This document shows positions 44,424 through 53,717 of a stretch of DNA of 64,000 nt, piece after piece; within the stretch, counting starts at the first letter, position 1; every line of letters begins with the position of its first letter. The stretch is from Pseudomonas fluorescens. Its GTDB lineage: Bacteria > Pseudomonadota > Gammaproteobacteria > Pseudomonadales > Pseudomonadaceae. Made by a program: the position numbers and the translations under genes. The notes beneath the pieces are model-generated. The model worked only from the letters and a program-made list of their open reading frames with translations, was not told where the DNA came from and did not search any database. The stretch lies in contig NZ_CABVIR010000003.1 of the NCBI RefSeq assembly GCF_902498065.1, positions 496,001 to 560,000 on the forward strand, given 5' to 3'.

Positions 44424-46484
44424 ATGGCTTTCGAAGCAATGTTCCAGCCGATCCAGATCGGCAAACTGACCATCCGTAACCGCGTGCTCAGCACCGCGCA
44501 CGCCGAGGTCTATGCGACCGACGGCGGCATGACCACCGATCGGTACGTCAAGTATTACGAAGAGAAGGCCAAGGGCGGGATCGGCCTGGCGATCTGCGGC
44601 GGTTCGTCCGTGGTGGCCATCGACAGCCCGCAGGAATGGTGGAGTTCGGTGAACCTGTCCACCGATCGCATCATTCCGCACTTCCAGAATCTTGCCGACG
44701 CCATGCACAAGCACGGCGCCAAGATCATGATTCAGATTACCCACATGGGCCGTCGCTCGCGTTGGGACGGCTTCAACTGGCCGACGCTGATGTCGCCGTC
44801 GGGCGTGCGTGAGCCGGTGCACCGTGCCACTTGCAAAACCATCGAGCCGGAAGAAATCTGGCGGGTGATCGGCAACTACGCTCAGGCCGCGCGTCGCGCC
44901 AAGGCCGGTGGCCTGGACGGTATTGAATTGTCCGCCGTACACCAGCACATGATCGACCAGTTCTGGAGCCCGCGGGTCAACAAGCGTACCGACGAATGGG
45001 GCGGCACCTTTGAGGGCCGGATGAAGTTCGGTCTGGAAGTGCTCAAGGCCGTGCGTGCCGAAGTGGGCCCGGACTTCTGTGTCGGTATCCGCCTGTGCGG
45101 TGACGAATTCCATCCGGACGGCCTGTCCCATGAGGACATGAAGCAAATCGCCAAGTATTACGACGACACCGGCATGCTCGACTTCATCGGTGTGGTCGGT
45201 TCGGGTTGCGACACCCATAACACCCTGGCCAACGTTATCCCCAACATGAGTTATCCACCGGAGCCGTTCCTGCATTTGGCCGCCGGTATCAAGGAAGTGG
45301 TCAAGGTACCTGTGCTGCACGCGCAGAACATCAAAGACCCAAACCAGGCAACCCGCATCCTGGAAGGCGGTTACGTCGACATGGTCGGCATGACCCGTGC
45401 CCACATTGCCGACCCGCACTTGATCGCCAAGATCAAAATGGGTCAGATCGACCAGATCAAGCAATGCGTCGGTGCCAACTACTGCATCGACCGTCAGTAC
45501 CAGGGCCTGGACGTGTTGTGCATCCAGAACGCCGCGACCTCCCGTGAATACATGGGCGTGCCACACATCATCGAGAAATCGACCGGTGTGAAGCGCAAAG
45601 TCGTGGTGGTCGGTGCCGGCCCGGCCGGGATGGAAGCGGCTCGCGTGTCCGCCGAACGTGGCCACGACGTCACCCTGTTCGAGAAGAAAGAATTCATCGG
45701 TGGGCAAATCACGACGGCGTCGAAAGCCCCGCAACGGGACCAGATCGCCGGTATCACGCGCTGGTTCCAGCTTGAGCTGGCGCGTCTGAAAGTCGACCTG
45801 CGCCTGGGCGTTGCCGCCGATGCGGCAACCATTCTCGACCTGCGTCCGGACGTGGTGGTGCTCGCTGTCGGCGGTCATCCATTCCTGGAGCAGAACGAGC
45901 ACTGGGGCGCGGCTGAAGGCCTGGTCGTCAGCAGTTGGGACATCCTCGACGGCAAGGTCGCACCGGGCAAGAACGTGCTGGTCTACGACACCATTTGCGA
46001 GTTCACCGGGATGTCGACTGCCGACTTCCTCGCCGACAAGGGCAGCCAGGTCGAGATCGTCACCGACGACATCAAGCCGGGTGTAGCGATTGGCGGTACC
46101 TCGTTCCCGACGTACTACCGCAGCATGTACCCGAAAGAAGTGATCATGACCGGCGACATGATGCTGGAGAAGGTCTACCGCGAAGGCGACAAGCTGGTGG
46201 CGGTGCTGGAAAACGAATACACCGGTGCCAAAGAGGAGCGGGTGGTGGACCAGGTCGTTGTTGAAAACGGCGTGCGTCCGGACGAAGAAATCTACTACGC
46301 CATGAAGGAAGGCTCGCGCAACAAAGGCCAGGTGGACGTCGAAGCTTTGTTCGCGATCAAGCCGCAACCTTCGCTGAGTCAAGCAGGCGACGGCTACTTG
46401 CTGTTCCGCATCGGCGACTGCGTGGCCCAGCGCAACACCCATGCGGCGATCTATGACGCACTGCGGTTGTGCAAGGATTTCTAA
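44424..46484 (+). CDS. dgcA: Dimethylglycine demethylase subunit DgcA
   Basis: A 686-residue protein of the trimethylamine/dimethylamine dehydrogenase group. The N-terminal FMN TIM barrel (about 1-360, FQPIQIGKLTIRNRV; HMGRRSRWDG) is followed by a [4Fe-4S] region (CVGANYCIDRQYQGLDVLCIQNAA). An FAD/NAD Rossmann domain then starts near residue 390 (VVVVGAGPAGMEAARV). With DgcB it oxidatively demethylates dimethylglycine to sarcosine. GAGGAACCCGCC precedes the ATG. Confidence 0.94.
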   Translation: MAFEAMFQPIQIGKLTIRNRVLSTAHAEVYATDGGMTTDRYVKYYEEKAKGGIGLAICGGSSVVAIDSPQEWWSSVNLSTDRIIPHFQNLADAMHKHGAKIMIQITHMGRRSRWDGFNWPTLMSPSGVREPVHRATCKTIEPEEIWRVIGNYAQAARRAKAGGLDGIELSAVHQHMIDQFWSPRVNKRTDEWGGTFEGRMKFGLEVLKAVRAEVGPDFCVGIRLCGDEFHPDGLSHEDMKQIAKYYDDTGMLDFIGVVGSGCDTHNTLANVIPNMSYPPEPFLHLAAGIKEVVKVPVLHAQNIKDPNQATRILEGGYVDMVGMTRAHIADPHLIAKIKMGQIDQIKQCVGANYCIDRQYQGLDVLCIQNAATSREYMGVPHIIEKSTGVKRKVVVVGAGPAGMEAARVSAERGHDVTLFEKKEFIGGQITTASKAPQRDQIAGITRWFQLELARLKVDLRLGVAADAATILDLRPDVVVLAVGGHPFLEQNEHWGAAEGLVVSSWDILDGKVAPGKNVLVYDTICEFTGMSTADFLADKGSQVEIVTDDIKPGVAIGGTSFPTYYRSMYPKEVIMTGDMMLEKVYREGDKLVAVLENEYTGAKEERVVDQVVVENGVRPDEEIYYAMKEGSRNKGQVDVEALFAIKPQPSLSQAGDGYLLFRIGDCVAQRNTHAAIYDALRLCKDF

Positions 46485-46500
46485 CGGCTTGCACATGACC

Positions 46501-46592
46501 CTGTGGGAGCGGGCTTGCCCGCGATAGCGGTGGGTCAGTCAATGCAAATGTGACTGACAAAATGCAATCGCGGGCAAGCCCGCTCCCACAGG
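46501..46592. repeat. REPIN between dgcA and dgcB
   Basis: Near-perfect inverted arms CTGTGGGAGCGGGCTTGCCCGCGAT and ATCGCGGGCAAGCCCGCTCCCACAG inside the operon, which could alter relative expression of DgcA and DgcB. Confidence 0.93.
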
Positions 46593-46646
46593 AACCGAGT
46601 AAGGCATCTCGACCTGCAAGACCCCGAGGTCTTTGGGAGCTCCACC

Positions 46647-48596
46647 ATGTTGAACACCCTTCTTCCAATCCTGTTGTTCGCTGCCCTGGGCCTTGCGGTT
46701 CTGGGCGCGTTGCGGCGGGTGGCTATGTGGCGCCGGGGCCGGGCTTCGAAAGTCGACCTGATCGGCGGCCTGTTCGCCATGCCCAAGCGTTACATGGTCG
46801 ACTTGCACCACGTCGTCGCGCGGGACAAATACATCGCCAACACCCACGTCGCTACGGCCGGCGGTGCGGTGGCGTCCGCTGTGCTCGCGATTCTGGTGCA
46901 CGGTTTCGGCCTGCATAACCGCTTCCTCGGTTATGCACTGTTGCTGATGACGGCCGTGATGTTCGTCGGCGCGATATTCGTGTACCTGCGTCGACGCAAC
47001 CCACCGGCCCGTTTGTCCAAAGGCCCGTGGATGCGTTTGCCGAAAAGCCTGTTGGCGTTCTCGGCGTCGTTCTTCCTGGTGTCCCTGCCGGTCGCGGGTA
47101 TCCTGCCGGAAAACTTCGGTGGCTGGATCCTGGCCGTGATCCTCGGGATCGGCGTGCTGTGGGGCGTTAGCGAACTGTTCTTCGGCATGACCTGGGGCGG
47201 CCCGATGAAGCACGCCTTCGCCGGTGCTTTGCACCTGGCCTGGCACCGTCGCGCCGAGCGTTTTGGCGGTGGTCGTTCCACCGGTTTGAAACCGCTGGAC
47301 CTCAACGATCCAAGTGCACCGCTGGGTGTGGAAAAACCCAAGGATTTCACCTGGAACCAACTGCTCGGTTTCGACGCCTGCGTGCAGTGCGGTAAATGTG
47401 AAGCAGCCTGCCCGGCGTTCGCCGCCGGCCAGCCGTTGAACCCGAAAAAACTGATTCAGGACATGGTGGTCGGCCTCGCCGGTGGCACCGACGCCAAGTT
47501 CGCCGGCAGCCCGTATCCGGGCAAAGCGATTGGCGAGCACGCCGGCAACCCGCATCAACCGATCGTCAACGGTCTGGTAGACGCCGAAACCTTGTGGTCC
47601 TGCACCACCTGCCGTGCCTGCGTCGAGGAATGCCCAATGATGATCGAGCACGTCGATGCCATCGTCGACATGCGCCGCCATCTGACCCTGGAAAAAGGCG
47701 CGACCCCAAACAAGGGCGCCGAAGTCCTGGAAAACCTGATCGCCACCGACAACCCGGGCGGTTTTGCGCCGGGCGGGCGGATGAACTGGGCGGCGGACTT
47801 GAACCTCAATCTGCTCAGCGAAAAGAAATCCACAGACGTGCTGTTCTGGGTCGGCGATGGCGCTTTCGACATGCGCAACCAGCGCACCCTGCGCGCCTTC
47901 GTCAAAGTGCTGAAAGCGGCCAAAGTCGACTTCGCCGTGCTTGGTCTCGAAGAGCGTGACAGCGGCGACGTGGCCCGGCGTCTGGGCGACGAAGCAACCT
48001 TCCAGCTGTTGGCCAAACGCAACATCCAGACCCTGGCCAAGTACAGCTTCAACCGCATCGTCACCTGTGACCCGCACAGCTTCCACGTGCTGAAAAACGA
48101 ATACGGCGCCTTCGACGGCAACTACCTGGTGCAGCACCACAGCACCTACATGGCGGAAATCATCGACGCGGGTGCGCTCAATCTCGGCCAGCACAAAGGC
48201 AGCAGCGTGACCTATCACGACCCCTGCTACCTCGGTCGCTACAACGGCGAGTACGAGGCGCCGCGTGAAGTGCTGCGCGCCCTCGGGATTGAAGTGAAAG
48301 AGATGCAACGTTCCGGTTTCCGCTCGCGCTGCTGTGGCGGTGGCGGCGGTGCGCCGATCACTGACATTCCGGGCAAGCAACGGATACCCGACATGCGCAT
48401 GGAAGACATCCGCGAAACCGGCGCCGAACTGGTGGCCGTGGGTTGCCCACAGTGCACCGCGATGCTCGAAGGCGTGGTCGAACCACGTCCGTTGATCAAG
48501 GACATCGCCGAGTTGGTGGCCGACGCATTGCTTGAAGACGCAGCGCCAAGCAAACCGGGCACCCCGGCTCAACGTGAACCTGCGGAGGCCCACTGA
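46647..48596 (+). CDS. dgcB: Dimethylglycine demethylase subunit DgcB (iron-sulfur)
   Basis: A 649-residue membrane-bound electron-transfer partner. Four to five hydrophobic helices lie in the first 190 residues. Two ferredoxin-type clusters follow, CVQCGKCEAACP (about 250) and CTTCRACVEECP (about 325). The heterodisulfide-reductase-like CCG half-domains include DPCYLGRYNGEYEAPR and RCCGGGGGAP. GGGAG precedes the ATG. It ends TGATG with the ETF gene. Confidence 0.93.
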   Translation: MLNTLLPILLFAALGLAVLGALRRVAMWRRGRASKVDLIGGLFAMPKRYMVDLHHVVARDKYIANTHVATAGGAVASAVLAILVHGFGLHNRFLGYALLLMTAVMFVGAIFVYLRRRNPPARLSKGPWMRLPKSLLAFSASFFLVSLPVAGILPENFGGWILAVILGIGVLWGVSELFFGMTWGGPMKHAFAGALHLAWHRRAERFGGGRSTGLKPLDLNDPSAPLGVEKPKDFTWNQLLGFDACVQCGKCEAACPAFAAGQPLNPKKLIQDMVVGLAGGTDAKFAGSPYPGKAIGEHAGNPHQPIVNGLVDAETLWSCTTCRACVEECPMMIEHVDAIVDMRRHLTLEKGATPNKGAEVLENLIATDNPGGFAPGGRMNWAADLNLNLLSEKKSTDVLFWVGDGAFDMRNQRTLRAFVKVLKAAKVDFAVLGLEERDSGDVARRLGDEATFQLLAKRNIQTLAKYSFNRIVTCDPHSFHVLKNEYGAFDGNYLVQHHSTYMAEIIDAGALNLGQHKGSSVTYHDPCYLGRYNGEYEAPREVLRALGIEVKEMQRSGFRSRCCGGGGGAPITDIPGKQRIPDMRMEDIRETGAELVAVGCPQCTAMLEGVVEPRPLIKDIAELVADALLEDAAPSKPGTPAQREPAEAH

Positions 48597-49816
48597 TGAG
48601 CGACATTATCCGCCGCGACCCCCGCGCCGAATGGATTGCCCGCAACCGCCTGCACCCGCTGCACGCGGCCATGCAACCGGCGCAACACAGCTGGATGGGG
48701 CCGAATGGCGTCATCCGCAAAAATCTCCATGGCATCGGTTTCATTGGCCCGAACGGCATCAAGCGCATTGACCGCAGTGGCGCGCAACAGGGCGGTGCGA
48801 CCAAACGTTCGGCCGTTGTTGAAGTTCAATTGCCGCTGCATCAAGTGCCTGCACCTGCGTTCTACATCAACGTGGTGCCAGACATGGTCGGCGGTCGCTT
48901 GAGCAGCCACGACCGTGACTTGCTCGGCCTGGCGCATCAATTGGCCGGCCAGGATGGCGCGGTGTTGGCCGTGGTCTTCGGTGAGCACAAGGAAAACGCC
49001 TTCGCCACCGCTGGCGTCGATCGCTTGCTGGTGCTGGATGGCGATGAATTCAGTGGTTATGCACCGGAACAACGGGTCCAGGGCCTGCGGGCTGTGGATA
49101 ACCAGTTCAGCCCGCGTCACTGGCTGCTGCCGGACAGCCGCAGCGGTGGCGGTGAACTCGGTCGACGCTTTGCCGCGGCCCTGGGCGAACGCCCGGCCAC
49201 GCGGATCTGGCAGGTCAAGGATCAGGAATGCATCGGCCGCGCCGGTGCGGGGTTACAAGACCTTGCCCGTCCGGTCGCACGCCTGATTCTGGCCGCAGCC
49301 GAATGCGCCGAACCGGTCAGCGAAACCCGTCACGAAGCGTTGCCCGTGGAGTTATCCACAACCGTAGCGCGCAGCTTGTCGCGTATCGAAGACCTGGGCG
49401 CGGTGGCGGTGGACCCGGCGGCAATTCCGATGGCCGAAGCCGAGTTCATCTTCTCCGGTGGCAACGGGGTGAAAGACTGGGGACTTTTCCACAGGACCGC
49501 CGAAGCGCTCGGCGCCACCGAAGGCGCGTCTCGGGTGGCGGTGGACGATGGCTTCATGGCCCGTGACCGTCAGGTCGGCGCGTCCGGCACCTGGGTCACC
49601 GCGCGGGTCTACGTGGCCGTGGGGATTTCCGGGGCGATCCAGCACCTGCAAGGCATCGGTGCCTGCGACAAGGTGGTGGCAATCAACCTCGACCCCGGCT
49701 GCGACATGATCAAACGGGCCGACCTGTCGGTGATTGGCGACAGCGCCGAGATTCTTCAAGCCTTGATCGATGCGGTAGCGGCTTACCGCAACGACGCCAA
49801 GCGCGATGCGGCTTAA
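48596..49816 (+). CDS. etfA: Electron transfer flavoprotein alpha subunit (dgc operon)
   Basis: A 406-residue ETF-alpha-like protein, longer at the N-terminus than housekeeping ETF-alpha (about 310). The C-terminal FAD domain is clear: VAVDDGFMARDRQVGASGTW, VAVGISGAIQHLQGI and AINLDPGCDMIKRADLSVIGD. It overlaps the dgcB stop by one base. It presumably takes electrons from DgcAB oxidation together with the next gene. Confidence 0.9.
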   Translation: MSDIIRRDPRAEWIARNRLHPLHAAMQPAQHSWMGPNGVIRKNLHGIGFIGPNGIKRIDRSGAQQGGATKRSAVVEVQLPLHQVPAPAFYINVVPDMVGGRLSSHDRDLLGLAHQLAGQDGAVLAVVFGEHKENAFATAGVDRLLVLDGDEFSGYAPEQRVQGLRAVDNQFSPRHWLLPDSRSGGGELGRRFAAALGERPATRIWQVKDQECIGRAGAGLQDLARPVARLILAAAECAEPVSETRHEALPVELSTTVARSLSRIEDLGAVAVDPAAIPMAEAEFIFSGGNGVKDWGLFHRTAEALGATEGASRVAVDDGFMARDRQVGASGTWVTARVYVAVGISGAIQHLQGIGACDKVVAINLDPGCDMIKRADLSVIGDSAEILQALIDAVAAYRNDAKRDAA

Positions 49817-49831
49817 GGGAAGGAAAGGGTT

Positions 49832-50602
49832 ATGAGCACGAAAATCATCAGCCTGGTGTCCATAGGCGCCCACCCGACTTCCGGCCGACCACGTCGCGCG
49901 GAGCAAGATGCGCGGGCGGTGGAGCTGGGCTTGCAACTGGCTGGGGATAACCTGCAAGTGCTGCACGCCGGCGACGTCGCGGAGCCTGCGCTGCGCGCCT
50001 ATCTGGGCATGGGCCTGGAACAGTTGCATGTGCTGGAACAACCGCAGGGCGCCGATGCATTGCCGGCGTTGACCGCGTATTTGCGCGATGCCGGCGCGCA
50101 AGTCGTGCTGACCGGCAGCCAGGCAGAAACCGGCGAAGGCTCGGGCATGCTGCCGTTTCTGCTGGCGGAAAGCCTTGGCTGGCCGCTGGTGGTCGGGCTG
50201 GCTCAGGTGGAATCCATCGACGGCAGTACAGCGCTGGTGCTGCAAGCCTTGCCCCGTGGTCAGCGTCGTCGTTTGAAAGTACGGCTGCCGTTTCTCGCGA
50301 CAGTGGATAACGCCGCGCCGAAGCCTCGGCAGAGCGCATACGGCCCGGCCAGGCGCGGGGTGTTGCAGGCGGATGAAGTCGAAGTGATTGACGATGAACT
50401 GCTGGCGGTTGCGACGCTGCAACCCGCCAAACCGCGGCCTAAACGCTTGAAGGTGATCAAGGCCAAAAGCGGCGCAGACCGGATGAAAGCCGCGACGGCC
50501 AAGGCCAGTGGCGGCGGCGGACAAGTGCTTAAAGGCGTGACTGCGCAAGCGGGTGCCGAGGCGATTCTCAAGTTGCTGATCGAGGAAGGCGTGGTTCGCT
50601 GA
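49832..50602 (+). CDS. etfB: Electron transfer flavoprotein beta subunit (dgc operon)
   Basis: A 256-residue ETF-beta-like protein: GSQAETGEGSGMLPFLLAESLGWPLV is the family's signature region, and RRLKVRLPFLATVDN follows. AAGGAAAGGG precedes the ATG, 15 bp after etfA. The C-terminal tail is Lys/Ala-rich. Pairing with the preceding alpha subunit is inferred from adjacency. Confidence 0.9.
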   Translation: MSTKIISLVSIGAHPTSGRPRRAEQDARAVELGLQLAGDNLQVLHAGDVAEPALRAYLGMGLEQLHVLEQPQGADALPALTAYLRDAGAQVVLTGSQAETGEGSGMLPFLLAESLGWPLVVGLAQVESIDGSTALVLQALPRGQRRRLKVRLPFLATVDNAAPKPRQSAYGPARRGVLQADEVEVIDDELLAVATLQPAKPRPKRLKVIKAKSGADRMKAATAKASGGGGQVLKGVTAQAGAEAILKLLIEEGVVR

Positions 50603-50621
50603 CTTGATCTAACCGCTATCC

Positions 50622-50701
50622 ACTGTGGGAGCGAGCTTGCTCGCGATGTCGGACTTGCATTCAACAGTGATGTCGTCTGACAAACCGCTATCGCGAGCAA
50701 G
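50622..50701. repeat. Truncated REPIN abutting a GNAT gene
   Basis: The left arm CTGTGGGAGCGAGCTTGCTCGCGAT is complete. The right arm CCGCTATCGCGAGCAAG stops after half, and the next bases form the ribosome site of the GNAT gene. Confidence 0.88.
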
Positions 50702-50709
50702 GAAAAGTA

Positions 50710-51276
50710 ATGACCGTTGAATTTCGTTCGGCCCAGCGCAGTGATGCGCGGGAGATTGCCCGTTTGTTCCAGATTTCCTCGGAAGGCGCTTCGGATTACA
50801 TCTGGAGTCAACTGGCCGAGCCCGGCCAGGATCTGCTGGACGTAGGCGCTGCCCGTTACGCCCGTGACGACGTGGATTTTTCCTGGCAGAACTGCCTCAT
50901 CGCCGAGGCAGACGGCCACGTCATTGGCATGATGCACAGCTACGTGATGCGCCACGATCCATTGGCCGAGCCCACGACCGACCCGGTGCTGGCGCCGTAT
51001 GCCGACATGGAAGTCCCCGACACGCTCTACATCTCCAGCCTCGCGCTGCACGAGGGCTGGCGCAATCAGGGCCTCGGCAAGCAGTTCCTCGCCCACGCTC
51101 ACGAGCGTGCCAGCCAGCTGGGCCTCAAGGGTTTGAGCCTGATCGACTACGCCGTCAACACCGGCGCCCGCCGGTTCTACGAGCGCCAGGGCTTTCGTAT
51201 CGTCGATACCTGCCAGATCACGCCCCACCCGATGATTCGGGTGACCGGCGATGCCTACCTCATGCAGTGGCCCTAG
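50710..51276 (+). CDS. GNAT family N-acetyltransferase
   Basis: A 188-residue acetyltransferase with central acetyl-CoA loop HEGWRNQGLGKQFL (R/Q-x-x-G-x-G/A type) and C-terminal NTGARRFYERQGF. AAGGAAAAGTA precedes the ATG, and its AAGGA overlaps the broken end of a REP arm. The substrate is unknown. It borders the AT-rich island starting near 51277. Confidence 0.85.
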   Translation: MTVEFRSAQRSDAREIARLFQISSEGASDYIWSQLAEPGQDLLDVGAARYARDDVDFSWQNCLIAEADGHVIGMMHSYVMRHDPLAEPTTDPVLAPYADMEVPDTLYISSLALHEGWRNQGLGKQFLAHAHERASQLGLKGLSLIDYAVNTGARRFYERQGFRIVDTCQITPHPMIRVTGDAYLMQWP

Positions 51277-51340
51277 TGAGCTACGTTTCTCTGTAAGCGG
51301 TTCGAGGTCACAGCAGAGTCGTTCAACAGGATCTGATCGC

Positions 51341-51446
51341 GGTTACCCACAAAGCCTGTGTGCGCCTCTGTGGATAACCTGTTTGCCCTTTGCTGCAGGC
51401 CTTAGAAATTAAGCGCTGGGTGTCTTTGCGCAAAAAACAGCCTTCG
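51341..51446. repeat. DnaA-box repeat, copy 1
   Basis: ACCCACAAAGCCTGTGTGCG, then TGTGGATAA (DnaA box, 51369-51377), CCTGTTTGCC, GCTGCAGGCC and a CAAAAAACAGCC tail. The same ordered blocks recur at 53720-53830 and 53910-54012, so this is a repeat family member of about 105 bp. Confidence 0.75.
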
Positions 51447-51761
51447 TAGCCAATCCTCAATCTCCTAAATGTCCACTCTCTTTTATTGTGTTGATATTTC
51501 TGCATTCAATGTTGGTGATTGGATTTAAGCACTATATTAATTTCCGAAAGGTGTTGATACACATAAAGTGTGGCTGGCGAGTTAGAATTTTTGTAGGGGT
51601 TGCAGGAAATATTTAGATGGAAAATGTACAAGTCAAAATGCTTTACAGAGGAGAGAGTGACTTATTAAGCTTCGTGCCGGTTTAATGTTGCAGGCCGGCG
51701 CGGAGATTATTAATTCTCATGCGAGTCTGAAGTTTATTATTTGGTGCGGGTGCTTATAGTC
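51447..51761. other. AT-rich leader before the flavin oxidoreductase gene
   Basis: A 315-bp AT-rich stretch with runs of A/T, unlike the flanking core DNA. No gene, strong promoter or terminator can be singled out by eye; it must carry the promoter for the next gene if that is expressed. Confidence 0.5.
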
Positions 51762-53120
51762 ATGGGCTTTGGAGATTTCGGAAATTCGCTGCTGAGCAAG
51801 TATTCGGACATCAGCATTATATTTCCTGAAGACAGTTCTTATGAGGCGGCCAGGCAGCTTTATAATCGAATGCACAATCTCTATCCGGCAATGATTATAA
51901 GAACACAGAATCAATCAGCGTTGAAAGAGCTTATTCAATATGTGGCGCTCAATGAAATTGAACTGGCCATTCGAGGTGGCGGGCACCATATCGCGGGATT
52001 TGGTTCTACTCAAGGAGGAATACTTCTTGATTTTTCCATTTGCAGGGATGTTGTCATTGATGAAGCGAAGGGGGTTGCGAGCGTTTCTCCGGGTGCTCGT
52101 TTAGGTGATGTAGATCGAGCGCTCTGCCAGAAGGGTTACGTCATCCCTACCGGAACAGTCAGTGATACAGGTATTGCCGGCTTAACCTTGGGTGGTGGGA
52201 TTGGTTGGCTTCTGGGAACTTATGGGTTTACTTGTGAGAATTTAGTGGGGGCGGATGTTCTACTGGCTTCGGGTGAAGTTGTCAGGGCTGAAGATCCGGG
52301 CCATGAAGACCTGCTGTGGGCGTTACGAGGCGGGGGAGGAAACTTCGGTGTTGTGCTTGAATTCAGGTATGGATTATCGAAACTACCCAGTGTCTATTGC
52401 GGAACAATAGAGGTATTTGATAAGGACATTGAAGGTGCGCTGAACAGCCTTGTCGTCTATCTGGATAAACATTGCCCGTCAAATCTGGTTGTTGCGCCTG
52501 TGCTCCAGAATCTGGGCCATGATCGAGGCTGCTGTCTTTCTATCGACTTTTGTCTCAGTGGCTCAGCAGACCACATGGAAATCGTGAGGCTCGAAGAGTA
52601 TTTGGGATTGCCGCACAAGCACATTTTTCTGACGAATGATTTCGTGTCATGGCAGTCGTGGTCTGACGAGCGTTTCGCCCAGCCGATGAGAGGGTACTGG
52701 AAGTCAGTTTGCCCAGACGTGCTCGGTGAGGAAACATGGCCGTTGTTGTTAAAGTGGATTGAGGGAGTTCCTGGTTCCAATTGCAGCATCACCATCGAGC
52801 ATCTCAATCCCTCTCGCCGGCCTGAGAAGCCTGTCGAATCTGCCCTCCCGATCGTTGATAAAAATTATGGAATTCTGTTTTCTGCTCGTTGGTTAGCCTC
52901 AAGTGATGACTTGAAATACGTGAGCTGGGTAAAAGGCGCTGTCGAATCCATAACCAGCAGGCAACGGTATTCCTCCTACTCGAACTACACGTTTGAGGGG
53001 GAAAACAATGACCAGGCTGTACGTGCGATCGAACGAGACAGGTTGTTCCAGACAAAGCGAAAATATGACCCATCCAATGTATTCAGGCGTAATCATAATA
53101 TTCAACGCAACACGTCATGA
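51762..53120 (+). CDS. Berberine-bridge-like FAD-linked oxidoreductase
   Basis: A 452-residue PCMH-type flavin oxidase. The FAD-linking His is in RGGGHHIAGFG (about H75). PTGTVSDTGIAGLTLGGGIGWLLGTYG is the second FAD region; the position of the second covalent Cys of plant BBE is Ser, so attachment is probably through His only. The BBE tail is YDPSNVFRRNHNI. ATG 51762 is used, but TTG/GTG codons at 51741-51750 are in frame and no ribosome site decides. AT-rich composition and isolation suggest horizontal transfer. The substrate is unknown; relatives oxidise sugars, amines or natural products. Confidence 0.8.
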   Translation: MGFGDFGNSLLSKYSDISIIFPEDSSYEAARQLYNRMHNLYPAMIIRTQNQSALKELIQYVALNEIELAIRGGGHHIAGFGSTQGGILLDFSICRDVVIDEAKGVASVSPGARLGDVDRALCQKGYVIPTGTVSDTGIAGLTLGGGIGWLLGTYGFTCENLVGADVLLASGEVVRAEDPGHEDLLWALRGGGGNFGVVLEFRYGLSKLPSVYCGTIEVFDKDIEGALNSLVVYLDKHCPSNLVVAPVLQNLGHDRGCCLSIDFCLSGSADHMEIVRLEEYLGLPHKHIFLTNDFVSWQSWSDERFAQPMRGYWKSVCPDVLGEETWPLLLKWIEGVPGSNCSITIEHLNPSRRPEKPVESALPIVDKNYGILFSARWLASSDDLKYVSWVKGAVESITSRQRYSSYSNYTFEGENNDQAVRAIERDRLFQTKRKYDPSNVFRRNHNIQRNTS

Positions 53121-53198
53121 ATGCGGTATTCGATACTGAATAATTATCTGATTAGTTGATTTGCAAGAAATCAAGAAGCCTAAGACAGGAACGCATTC

Positions 53199-53531
53199 AT
53201 GTGTGGAATACCCTTTCTGGATAGGCACGTGACAAGCCTGGCCTTGAGTTTGGCCGCAAAAGACAAGGTCGTCGATGGGGTCGAGAAGATGCCTTTACGG
53301 AGAGCATTTGCCGGTAGGCTGCCTCATGAAATATTGCAGCGACGTAAACTAGCGTTTCCGGATGCGCCAGCAAAAAATTACAGTGAGATACTGGCGTCGA
53401 ATATCAATACTGAATGTTTTGACGGCCTTTTTTCTCGCGAGGATTTCAAACGTTTCGAACGGGATGGAAAAAGTCCGTGGGCGATGTTTGGTGTTAATGC
53501 GTTCAATAATTTGTTGTGTAGAAAGCGTTAA
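53199..53531 (+). pseudogene. Truncated asparagine synthetase (asnB-like) remnant
   Basis: A 110-residue frame starting M-C-G-I and passing directly into PFLDRHVTSLALSL, then VEKMPLRRAFAGRLPHEILQRRKLAF. The latter blocks are the distal part of the asparagine synthetase C-terminal domain (normally beyond about residue 350). The glutaminase domain and the ATP-binding SGGxDS loop are absent, so it cannot be an active synthetase. MCGI is the N-terminus of class II glutamine amidotransferases, which suggests an internal in-frame deletion. AGGA precedes the ATG; an in-frame TAA lies 18 bp upstream. Confidence 0.72.
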
Positions 53532-53559
53532 GACTTCCGTAGATAAGCACTCCGTTGAT

Positions 53560-53650
53560 GAGGGAAGTGTTTTTATCCACAGGTACTGTGGGTAATTTGT
53601 GGATAAAGGCGTGTCTCGCCAAGAAACAGCCAAAGTAGGGGGTTGGATGC
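53560..53650. repeat. DnaA-box repeat, divergent copy 2
   Basis: It has two perfect DnaA boxes in opposite orientation: TTATCCACA at 53573-53581 and TGTGGATAA at 53598-53606. The tail GTGTCTCGCCAAGAAACAGCC matches the tail of copy 1; the left part is diverged. Confidence 0.6.
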
Positions 53651-53717
53651 AATCCATACGCAGATTTTCAGCTCAGTCTTAGCAGCCTTCTCGCGTTTTT
53701 TTGGGATAACTTTGTCA

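Noticed and set aside
43767-46496. 909-codon minus-strand open frame
   Set aside because: It is antisense to the DUF5943 gene and dgcA, whose motifs are unmistakable; composition is that of a shadow frame (many His, Val, Asp, Gly).
46539-48593. 684-codon minus-strand open frame
   Set aside because: It is antisense to dgcB, which has clear iron-sulfur motifs.
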